Shown: in pieces, positions 13,640 to 27,700 of the stretch
Layout of the letters: every line of letters begins with the position of its first letter
How positions within the stretch are numbered: position 1 is the stretch's first letter
Origin: Hormiphora californensis
Lineage: Eukaryota; Ctenophora; Tentaculata; Cydippida; Pleurobrachiidae
Assembly: GCA_020137815.1 (NCBI GenBank)
Contig: CM035352.1
Coordinates: forward strand, 1,304,175 to 1,368,174
Length of the DNA: 64,000 bases
Direction: 5' to 3'
Program-made: the position numbers and the translations under genes
The notes under the pieces: model-generated
The model's input: only the letters and a program-made list of their open reading frames with translations
What the model was told of the DNA's origin: nothing
Databases searched by the model: none

Positions 13640-15160
13640 ATTACTCAACTGCTGTGGATCATAGGACAATATTTATAAATTTCAACCAGCTGACTTCGTG
13701 TTAGCTTTTTCTAGGAATCTTTTTCAACAATAATATAGATAATCGTCTTCGTCACCTAGTAAACATTGGTTGAGTCGCTAAATACTCAACCAATGTGGAT
13801 ACACAAACACTTGAACTTCAGACAACAAGTAAAGGTCAAAACAAAGTTGAAAGTTTGAAAATATAAGTCTTAGTAAGTAGGAAATTGTCCCAAGTTTTCA
13901 TATTAGTTAAAACTGGAGCAAAATAAACACTCAACTCGTGTGGATAATCAATATAAAGAACCCAATTACGGTTTATTCATCAGAAAATGATCTTTTTGAG
14001 ATAATATTAGGTCACAGATGGACATGTGACCTTACAAAACAGTCACACTGATTATCAGATAATTCTACTCAACTGGTGTGGATAAAACCACTACCAAAAC
14101 CAGCCACACGTCACAATTCTAGCATATCCACACGAGTTGAGCGGATTTTGGGTACCAAATTGGGTAAGTTACGTGCACAAGCGTTGGGGCTATCTATTGT
14201 AGTAACTTATTTGCTACAAACAGATAACTCAACCTCTGTGGATAAGTTTTTCTGACAAAATTTGATTTTTATCCACACTAGTTGAGTCATGTTGGATCCC
14301 CTTATTGATAATTAAGACTACTGATCAAATCCACATCGGTTGAGCAACACTTTTGAGTTCTAAATTCCTATAATTATCCACAATTTGAGTCGTTAGTTGC
14401 CACCAAAAGATAGTGAAACTAATGATTTAAAGTAGTGATCACAAATATCCACACGAGTTGAGCAGATTTTGAGTATCAAATTGGGTAAGTTACGTGCACA
14501 AGCGTTGGAGCTATCAATTGTAGTAATTTAATTGGTACAAATAGTAAACTCAACCTCTGTGGATAAGTTTTTCTGGCAAAATCTGATTTTTATCCACACT
14601 GGTTGAGTCATGTTGGATCCCCTTATTGATAATTAAGACTATTGATTGAATCCACATCGGTTGAGCAACTCTTCTGAGTTCTAATTCCTAGAATTATCCA
14701 CAATTTGAGTCGTTAGTTGCCAGCAAAAGATAGTGGAACTAATGATTTAAAGTAGTGATCACAAATAAGCTTATCCACAGCAGTTGAGTCAGTTTTGAGC
14801 ACCAGTAATTAGTCAAATAGATGCCGAATCGATTGGCGAACTGATTAAAATCAATCTGAAGCCGAAATAATGTCCCTAATCCTTGGTTGAGTCGCTTTTT
14901 TACTAGAAAATGGATAATTATCCACATTGGTTTAGCATTTTTTCTTTCTCTGTAGTGTCAAAATAGGTGTAATAAGATGCAGAATTATCCACAAAAGTTT
15001 CAGGACCATACCATTTATCCACTTTGGATGAGCACCGTTATCCACACAAAAATTATCCACACACTTTGAGGCCTTGTAAAGTAAAGCAGAAATGAGCTTT
15101 AACGTTCTAGTTTTCATATTCGTAATTTAGAGATAATTTCGGGTGGATAACAATACTCAA
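13640..15160. repeat. Array of about 21 TTATCCACA...GTTGAG motifs
   Basis: The motif TATCCACAC-AGTTGAG, or its inverse CTCAAC-GTGTGGATA, occurs roughly every 30-150 bp in both orientations. Part of it sits in a 322-bp direct duplication (14125 onward and 14447 onward). It occupies only the left side of the transposon. Clustered subterminal motifs of this kind are known as transposase-binding sites in hAT and CACTA elements; that role here is inference. Confidence 0.7.
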
Positions 15161-15185
15161 CCAAGCAAAAGTACTATATTTAGCA

Positions 15186-15608
15186 CAAAACTTTGGTACT
15201 ACCCGCATCCTCCATATCCTTAAATCGATAGTGTTTACGCAGTGAATACAGAGCGAATGCAGAGTGAATGCAGAGCGAATGCAGAGTGAATGCAGAGTGA
15301 ATGCAGAGCGAATGCAGAGTGAATGCAGAGCGAATGCAGAGTGAATGCAGAGTGAATGCAGAGTGGTTCCAGAGTGAATACGCAGTGAATGCAGAGTGAA
15401 TACGCAGTGAATACGCAATCATTGGGGATATCCTACCAGAACTGTTTACGCAGTGAATACAGAGTGAATACGCAGTGAATACAGAGTGAATACGCAGTGA
15501 ATGCAGAGCGAATACGCAATCATTGGTAATATCCTACCAGAACTAGAATGCCGTAAATACGCAGTGATAAAAAAATTGGATATTGTTGCTACAACCCGAA
15601 AAAAAGTG
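15186..15608. repeat. Left arm of inner foldback
   Basis: Begins CAAAACTTTGGTACTACCC. It continues as about 25 copies of a 10-13-bp unit (GCAGAGTGAATGC variants, GCAGTGAATACA) and ends GTTGCTACAACCCG. The same elements recur inverted at 17358-17887, bracketing the small gene. Confidence 0.85.
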
Positions 15609-15673
<65 letters not shown>

Positions 15674-15722
15674 ATCTCTATCTCTATCTCTATCTCTCCC
15701 TCTATCTCTATACCTAGGTATA

Positions 15723-15766
<44 letters not shown>

Positions 15767-15768
15767 TT
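15609..15768. repeat. (CT)n microsatellite
   Basis: Long CT and CTAT tract immediately inside the left foldback arm. Serine-leucine open frames over it are artefacts of the repeat. Confidence 0.95.
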
Positions 15769-15868
15769 GTTAAATAATACGCAGTGATAGACAATATAAT
15801 AGAGATAGTTTTCAGAAATAAATTATGGTTATACACTGTTGGAAATTGAAACAATTACTGCACTGAAT

Positions 15869-16384
15869 TTATTTAAATGTAACTGACAGCTCCTCTCGCT
15901 TCAGTCCATACCAGCGTAGTGCATCAGAAAGAGAGACACCGTTCATAAGCGTTTCAATGAAATCATCTCCCAAATCAGGGCGTCTAGTGGAAGTAGATGG
16001 AGAAGTCTGGACAAATTTAGACACAACTGCAGGGATAGAAGTAAGAGCTGGAGGAGTAGTCGAGGATGCAGTGGAATGGGTGGGACAGATTCCGCCGACA
16101 TGTCCCGGCTGTTTGCAGATATTGCAGCTGATGGCTTGAATCCCCATATCTCTGGTGTTAGGTTTCACTGTCTGACCAAAATCTGAAGGAAGAAGGTCCT
16201 CAGGTGTTGTTCTGGTCCTCGGACGTCCTCTGGTTCTTCGTGGTGGTTGAACTCCAATCTCATGTAGACGAGGATTGTTGGAGGAGAAGTTGGCTCGGCG
16301 GGTCATTGCAGCGGCGGTTCGAGTTCGTTGAATGGTGGTAGATGAGGTAGAAGTAGTAGACGAGGTAGAAGTAGTAGTACTCAT
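15869..16384 (-). CDS. AT-hook and CCHC zinc-knuckle protein encoded within the transposon
   Basis: Single open frame of 171 aa, the only convincing gene in the 4.9-kb element. Seen: a Ser/Thr-rich N terminus (residues 1-20), an AT-hook core TRGRPRTR near residues 51-58, a retroviral-type knuckle CNICKQPGHVGGIC (C-x2-C-x4-H-x4-C) near residues 86-99, a Ser/Thr/Pro linker, and a C-terminal segment LSDALRWYGLKREEL that may be helical. AT-hooks bind the minor groove of AT-rich DNA and CCHC knuckles bind single-stranded nucleic acid, so binding to the element's own DNA or RNA is a reasonable inference, not shown. There is no transposase, integrase or reverse transcriptase signature. The start is the first ATG, just downstream of the 16518-16720 repeats. 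It could be a degenerate Gag-like or accessory protein. Confidence 0.6.
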   Translation of the reverse strand: MSTTTSTSSTTSTSSTTIQRTRTAAAMTRRANFSSNNPRLHEIGVQPPRRTRGRPRTRTTPEDLLPSDFGQTVKPNTRDMGIQAISCNICKQPGHVGGICPTHSTASSTTPPALTSIPAVVSKFVQTSPSTSTRRPDLGDDFIETLMNGVSLSDALRWYGLKREELSVTFK

Positions 16385-16517
16385 AGTGAAAACAATACAA
16401 TAAAGATCTCACTGCTCGCATTTATCTATTTTCAGAGATAGTTACATGAACCTATCTATCACGCTATAGCATATAATGTTAGACGAGACCTTGATTGGTC
16501 ATAATCACGTCGTGATC

Positions 16518-16720
16518 ATATCGCCGATTAAAGCAGATCGCATGGCCGATTAAAGCAGATCAGATGACCGATTATGACAGGTCACATCGCCGATTATGAC
16601 AGATCACAAGGTCGATTATGGAATCACATAGTCGATTATGGCAGGTCACAAGGTCGATTATGGAATCACATGGTCGATTATGGCAGGTCACATGGCCGAT
16701 TATGGTAAGTCACAAGCAAA
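16518..16720. repeat. Iteron-like array of about nine 20-23-bp units
   Basis: Units read approximately CACATGGTCGATTATGGCAGGT, with CGATTA at 16524, 16546, 16569, 16591, 16613, 16634, 16654, 16674 and 16697. The array lies about 130 bp upstream of the start codon of the minus-strand gene at 16384, in promoter position. Regular spacing of about two helical turns suggests protein-binding sites (inference). Confidence 0.7.
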
Positions 16721-16749
16721 CAGGCATGAGGCCGGTAACGCAAACAAAA

Positions 16750-17357
16750 GGGAGAGGGAGATAGAGAGGGAGAGGGAGATAGAGAGAGGGAGATAGAGAT
16801 AGAGATAGAGATAGAGATAGAGATAGAGATAGAGATAGAGATAGAGATAGAGATAGAGATAGAGATAGAGATAGAGATAGAGATAGAGATAGAGATAGAG
16901 ATAGAGATAGAGATAGAGATAGAGATAGAGATAGAGATAGAGATAGAGATAGAGATAGAGATAGAGATAGAGATAGAGATAGAGATAGAGATAGAGATAG
17001 AGATAGAGATAGAGATAGAGATAGAGAGGGAGATAGAGAGGGAGATAGAGAGGGAGATAGAGAGGGAGATATAGAGATAGAGATAGATATAGAGAGGGAG
17101 ATAGAGAGGGAGATAGAGAGGGAGATAGAGAGGGAGAGGGAGATAGAGAGAGGGAGATAGAGATAGAGATAGAGATAGAGATAGAGAGGGAGAGGGAGAT
17201 AGAGAGGGAGAGGGAGATAGAGATAGAGAGAGGGACATAGAGATAGAGATAGAGATAGAGATAGAGATAGAGATAGAGATAGAGATAGAGAGGGAGATAG
17301 AGATAGAGATAGAGAGGGAGAGGGAGAGGGAGATAGAGAGGGAGAGAGAGAGAGACA
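16750..17357. repeat. (AGAGAT)n / (AG)n microsatellite
   Basis: Roughly 600 bp of AGAGAT and AGAGGG units. Two long overlapping minus-strand frames across it encode only SISISI or YLYLYL runs and are not genes. Confidence 0.95.
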
Positions 17358-17887
17358 AAACCACTTTTTTTTCGGGTTGTAGCAACAATATCCATTTTTT
17401 TTATCACTGCGTATTTACATTCTAGTATTTACATTCTAGTTCTGGTAGGATATTACCAATGATTGCGTATTCGCTCTGCATTCACTGCGTATTCGCTCTG
17501 TATTCACTGCGTATTCACTCTGTATTCACTGCGTAAACAGTTCTGGTAGGATATCCCCAATGATTGCGTATTCGCTCTGCATTCACTGCGTATTCGCTCT
17601 GTATTCACTGCGTATTCACTCTGTATTCACTGCGTAAACAGTTCTGGTAGGATATCCCCAATGATTGCGTATTCACTCTGCATTCACTGCGTATTCACTC
17701 TGGAACCACTCTGCATTCACTCTGCATTCACTCTGCATTCGCTCTGCATTCACTCTGCATTCGCTCTGCATTCACTCTGCATTCACTCTGCATTCGCTCT
17801 GCATTCACTCTGCATTCGCTCTGTATTCACTGCGTAAACACTATCGATTTAAGGATATGGAGGATGCGGGTAGTACCAAAACTTTGT
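17358..17887. repeat. Right arm of inner foldback
   Basis: Inverted counterpart of 15186-15608. It begins with a sequence complementary to the GTTGCTACAACCCG segment, continues as GCATTCACTCT-type short repeats and ends GGGTAGTACCAAAACTTTG. Larger than the left arm because a ~105-bp block is duplicated. Confidence 0.85.
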
Positions 17888-17933
17888 ACATTTAAAAAAT
17901 TGGTAAAAGTGTTCCGACTTTCCGACCGGGTCC

Positions 17934-19405
17934 ATATGTGATATATTTTGACAGAGGATGTGTTTTTTCTTCAATAATATCATGTCATTGTGTATTAATT
18001 TTATGTGTGCTATAATTTTACAGAGCACTTGTTAGCGTCATGGAATTGAAACTTTAAAACAAGCTGTTATACAGAGAATCAGATCACAGCCATGTACACA
18101 ATTCAGTTATTGAGAGAATTGATTAATTTAATATGAAATTCAGCGATAATTTTATCAAATTAAGATATTGAATTTGAAAATGAAGGTAAATTTAGTTTAC
18201 TTTTAGAATAAGTTACACTTTCAGTTTTTGCTCCAAAATTTGAACTTGACACATTTCAATACAGTCTTTTTATATGCACATTGTGATTGTAACTGAATTT
18301 AATTCAAACAAATTGCGATTAAAGAGTATTGTTTTTCGTTATACTGTATTTAGAATTAAACTCCTAAAAGCATTTGTTAAGTAAGGGGTGGGACACCTCA
18401 CACCACCTCTTACTCAACCTGTATCAGTATGGCGCCGCCAATCGCCATACCCCAATGCCCCATTTGATTCTCAATGTGCGCATCCTAATTCAAGTTGGAC
18501 TAGGATCGGAGTTGAATTTGAATGTTGAAATATTGTATAGCGAGGGATTGTGATGACAGTTGTCCGTACCAGTAATTTACAGGTTCAGAACGCGTTCGAA
18601 CGGACAATTAATAAAACGGAACGCGCCTTTAACTAAATTCTCCGACGCTTCTTGCAAGTGCGCGGCGCGCGCGAAAAATAAAGGATATTTTATTTCCTCA
18701 AATTCAAGAATTTGCACTTTTTTGGATCAAAAACTCCGCCATTTTCGCCGATTAAATTTTCTTGAGCTGTGCTTGGCCAAGGAATGCAAGAGTTATGTCT
18801 TATGACTATAATAGGGATCTCTAAAAAAGTTCAGTATTTACACAGCGTGCGCTGTGATTGGCTGAAATTTCTGACGATGAAAAATTTCAGCCAATCACAG
18901 CGCAGATTTCGAACCGTGGGAACAAATTTTCTTCCCACGCCAACGTGGGAAAAATCGTAATGGCTTAACTGGTGTAAATTGTGCTCTTTCCGATGATATG
19001 CGGCTTTTTGCAGAAAAGTGAGAGGAAGTGGGGGCTGTCCCTCACAAATACGACGACGTGCGTGAAAAGGGGGTGACAACTTCAAAAAATCCGACTTTAG
19101 GGTCGGGTTATGGTTTTGTTTGGGGTTATCGGTTAGGGCTATCGATTCAGATATCAGATACCGTACGGCTATAGCCGTTTGAAAAAGTCGGTCAAAGTGG
19201 TAAACACGCTGCAAGGCACCCAGATTATAATCGCGCCCTGTAAACGCTGTGTAAATACTGAAATTTTTTAGGGATCCCTATAAACGTCGAAATTTGGTGC
19301 ATAACTATTATTTACCGCTTTTATTCACCACGAAATTAGAATGAGCAAAATACAGTTCACACAGTGCTCAATTAGGTTCATATCTTCCGTTTCTTTTAGT
19401 ATTTA
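17934..19405. other. Intergenic spacer between transposon and acyltransferase gene
   Basis: No gene is seen. It holds AT-rich unique sequence (17934-18810), the MITE at 18811-19281, and a short stretch that should contain the acyltransferase promoter and 5' UTR. Confidence 0.6.
18811..19281. mobile_element. Tc1/mariner-type MITE
   Basis: Termini TAGGGATC-(T/C)CTAAAAAA followed by TTCAGTATTTACACAGCG are inverted copies of each other at the two ends. The outer TA is consistent with a TA target duplication. The left part contains a further hairpin built on GCGCTGTGATTGGCTGAAAT (18845-18905). Confidence 0.75.
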
Positions 19406-24143
<4,738 letters not shown>

Positions 24144-24233
24144 TACCAGTTATCTCTCTATCCCTTTCTCTCCTTGTTTTGTTCAAGGAGGGTCGAAGGC
24201 AATTCTTTCCCACGAGACTCGAGAGAATCTGGG

Positions 24234-24239
24234 AATAAA
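24234..24239 (+). terminator. Poly(A) signal of acyltransferase gene
   Basis: AATAAA 91 bp after the stop codon of the + strand gene. Confidence 0.6.
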
Positions 24240-24339
24240 CTCTTTAATGTCTTTATCCAATCCGATCGGTCTACGTTCTAACCAGTGCCGTTAGACTATA
24301 GATTTTTACTAAGGACTGTGTCTATTTGATAGGGTACTT

Positions 24340-24345
24340 TTTATT
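24340..24345 (-). terminator. Poly(A) signal of GPX gene
   Basis: AATAAA on the minus strand, about 380 bp after the GPX stop codon. With the signal at 24234 it leaves the convergent genes separated by about 100 bp. Confidence 0.55.
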
Positions 24346-24433
24346 TCGTCTAATACTACAGTTTCCAGTTTCCTAATTTGGTTCGTAAACATTTTAAAAC
24401 ACGCTGTTTTTTTTTCTGTGAAAATAATGGGGT

Positions 24434-24522
24434 GGTGTAGAACAATATCACATTATCACAAGAGAGCGACCGATGTGGCGGCTTTCCGCCCCCTCGGTCA
24501 TACCACGGACACGCGCTACACC
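24434..24522 (-). promoter_or_regulatory. Candidate SECIS element in the GPX 3' UTR
   Basis: A selenocysteine TGA needs a SECIS hairpin downstream. Between the stop (24723) and the poly(A) signal, the minus strand folds as a 7-bp basal stem GGTGTAG/CTACACC, then ATGA (24501-24498), a GC-rich apical hairpin with AAA in its loop, then TGAT (24458-24455). ATGA, AA and TGAT are the hallmark motifs, but the small apical loop and the bulge before TGAT are atypical, so this is only a candidate. Confidence 0.35.
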
Positions 24523-24722
24523 GGGGTCGATGAGGGGGTATGTGTGACGAGACAACTACAAATCATCACACACCCTTCCCTAGCATCTAAATACTTGATA
24601 TCAACTTGTTAAAAAAGTGTTCGAGAGAGAGAATTGTTGGCCCGCCAGGGGCCAAATGCAGCAGTTCGGATTGGGTTAAAACACCCAAAAAGTATCCAAT
24701 TATTCCGTTAAAAAGAAATTAT

Positions 24723-27700
24723 TTAAAGATCATCGGATGCGGGTTTAGCCAGAAGAGCTTCAATATCAGGAATAAGGACTTCAGGGTTAACGTTGGGAGC
24801 CCACCGCTTGTAGGGCACTCCATTTCGGTCAGAAAGGAACTTGGTGAAATTCCATTTGATTGAATTTGTTAGAAATCCGGGGAGTTTCTCCTTTAACCAC
24901 TGTGTGGGGGAGAGAGGGGATTAGAATCATAAAATCATAGTTCAATTTCAAACAATTGGGGGGGGGGACAAGAATTGCATGGGGTTATTTGTACTCCTTA
25001 CTCCACAAGTATTACCTTGTAAAGAGGAATGGCGGTATCTCCGTTCACGTCAATCTTATGGAACATATCGAATGTTACACCGTATTTGCTCTTGGCCCAT
25101 GCGAAGATCTCCGCATCGGTTCCGGGCTCCTGGGATAGGGAAACGTTAGAATAGACAGATGACTGAGGACAACACCTGGTTCACCATGGCCAACTCACCT
25201 GAAACCCATTTCTCACTCCTTGGAGCGTGGGAAGAGTTAGCGCGAGGTAGTCTGGGAACGCGCAATGTGGCGGTTGCGCCCTCCACCCACACACAGAGGA
25301 CCACACACTTTCAAATTCAGACACATCATGCATGATGACTGTATTTATTCGAAATAAGGGCAATGTAGATGAAAATATAGCTCATATAAATGTCAAATAT
25401 TCAGGTCGATATTGCTACTCTCCTTTCCCCTGAAATTAAACTGGGACTGGCGGTCGGCGGACACTATAATTACAGATTACAGAAGGGACAGCTGCAGTAC
25501 CTATATTCTATAACCATGTTTACCTTGGGGCTCAGACCCCTAACTAGTAACTACTGGTACTGGCGGATAGTATAATATAATACCCATGTATTGATTTGAT
25601 TTGATAAGAGCGGTTGCCATGGGCGTGAACCCCTGTTGGGGACCCTACGCACAGGGCCAATCACTTAGTGATACCAGCACCGCTAATGATGGCCGTGAGG
25701 TATGAGGGGGCGGTAGTTCCCATTTGTGGGGCCGACAAGAAATGGGAAGGGTTATGGGGGGGAATAACCCTGGTGGGGAAAGGCGACTGCTGCGGGGGAG
25801 GTGAGAGGAGGGTTGCAGCAGTCGTCTTGGGGATGCGCTGCATTGCACGCTTCAATTTCGTTGAAGCTTGTAAAGATAACGAATGATAACATCGCTATTA
25901 TTATTGATACACCTTAGCAATGGTTGATCTAGGTTTTCTAGTGCTTGAAATGTTAATTTATGACTATTTGGTCTGGTAAGCGCTGCCGGAAGTATTAAAA
26001 AAAACTGAAAAACTTAATAACGCCATTTCTTTAAGCCCTTGCCAGAGCCGAGTTTTAAATTTTTTATTGTTCTATTTTTGGGCTCGTTTTAAAGCTAACA
26101 CTATCACTAAGGTCTAAAACATTGATGCGGTGCAATATCAGTAAACACTAAGATTTGAACGTCAAAACTTCAAATGTGGCACCCAATTTTCTGAGGTGAG
26201 ATTGCAACTTCGACAGCACTTGCTATTTCTGGTGTCAAGGTGGCAATATATCTTCAACTGGAATACATATAAAAACTGTTTTCCAATCGCAAAATTTCCA
26301 TACTAAATGGTAGCGCATGTTTTATTTGGTCCTGACTCGTAATTCGGGGGATAATAGCCAAGTGTCAATCATTATGAATCCTTCTAATGTTAAAGTTATT
26401 TTGAAGAATATAGCCAAAAAAGTTCTTAGTTTTGATGTTCTTAGTTTTAGAGTTCCTTAGTTTTTCTACAGTTTAGAGTTCCTTAGTTTTTCTACAGTTT
26501 CTTTCATGATTTTCTTGAAGATTATTACCGGTTTACTACAGTGCACCGCGGTAATGTGATCCTCGTGACATTTACGTACATACTTGCTGGATATCATAAT
26601 TTGATTTGCCAGTAGTTGACATGTGAAACGATGATCTAATTGGTTCTATATTAAACTCTAAAGGATTTGTCCGCTGAAGTTGTACTTGTAAAACCTCCTC
26701 AATTAGGGTGGGCGGGGTGGGGCGGCGGGGCGGGGTGGCGGGTTTTTATGTTTCCCTGAGTGGTATGTGGAGTACACAGAGAAGCGGGAGCATACAATGT
26801 GAACTGATCTGTAGACGTGGAAGTAGAATTATCAGCTGTTTAAAGAAGGAGATACGCAGGGAGTTAGAGAGCACTGAATTAGAGAGAGAATGAGAGAATA
26901 GGGGATATTATAGGGAGCTCGGATTTGCGGGGAGATAGAGAGTACTGAATTAGAGAGAAAATATTATCTGGCGCTTTTATAAAGTATAGTAATTTGTCAG
27001 ATATCGTCCCATTTCTGGGCAGCATCCCATTTCTGGGCATCATCCCTTCGCAGGGCATCATCCCTTCGCAGGGCATCATCCCATTTCTGGGCGCCATCCC
27101 TTTGCAGGGCATCATCCCATTGCTGGGCGGATCCTCGGCGTTAGCCTCGGGCGGGGCGATTCTCTCTAGACTGTGAGAGAGGTGTAGTGAGCGGAAAGAA
27201 GATGGTTTATATGGGACACACCGCCCAGGGCTGCTGCTCTGTTTCCCTGAGTGGTATGTGGAGTACACAGAGAAGCGGGAGCATACAATGTGAACTGATC
27301 TGTAGACGTGGAAGTAGAATTATCAGCTGTTTAAAGAAGGAGATACGCAGGGAGTTAGAGAGCACTGAATTAGAGAGAGAATGAGAGAATAGGGGATATT
27401 ATAGGGAGCTCGGATTTGCGGGGAGATAGAGAGTACTGAATTAGAGAGAGAATATTATCTGGCGCTTTTATAAAGTATAGTAATTTGTCAGATATCGTCC
27501 CATTTCTGGGCAGCATCCCATTGCTGGGCATCATCCCTTCGCAGGGCATCATCCCTTCGCAGGGCATCATCCCATTTCTGGGCGCCATCCCTTTGCAGGG
27601 CATCATCCCATTGCTGGGCGGATCCTCGGCGTTAGCCTCGGGCGGGGCGATTCTCTCTAGACTGTGAGAGAGGTGTAGTGAGCGGAAAGAAGATGGTTTA

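Larger units (their letters stand above)
13073..17933. mobile_element. Composite DNA transposon with 28-bp terminal inverted repeats
   Basis: The left end GGTCCCGGTCGGAAAGTCGG is matched inverted at the right end, which finishes CCGACTTTCCGACCGGGTCC at 17933. The match extends through GGAACACTTT, about 28 bp. ATAT flanks both ends and may be a 4-bp target duplication, though the flanks are AT-rich. Inside, in order: a subterminal motif array (13640-15160), the left arm of an inner foldback (15186-15608), a CT array, one minus-strand gene (15869-16384), iteron-like repeats (16518-16720), a long AGAGAT array and the right foldback arm (17358-17887). No transposase is recognisable, so it is probably non-autonomous or of an unfamiliar type. 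Confidence 0.75.

Noticed and set aside
13640-15160. TTATCCACA copies resembling bacterial DnaA boxes
   Set aside because: The surrounding genes are spliced animal genes and the motif is bipartite with GTTGAG inside a TIR-bounded element; a bacterial origin is not plausible.
16678-17407. Two 235-aa minus-strand frames
   Set aside because: They translate an AGAGAT microsatellite.
25181-25363. Frame containing [12 protein letters not shown] as a GPX exon
   Set aside because: The [12 protein letters not shown] segment is already encoded at the end of exon 3 and exon 4 joins it in phase, so this resemblance is chance.
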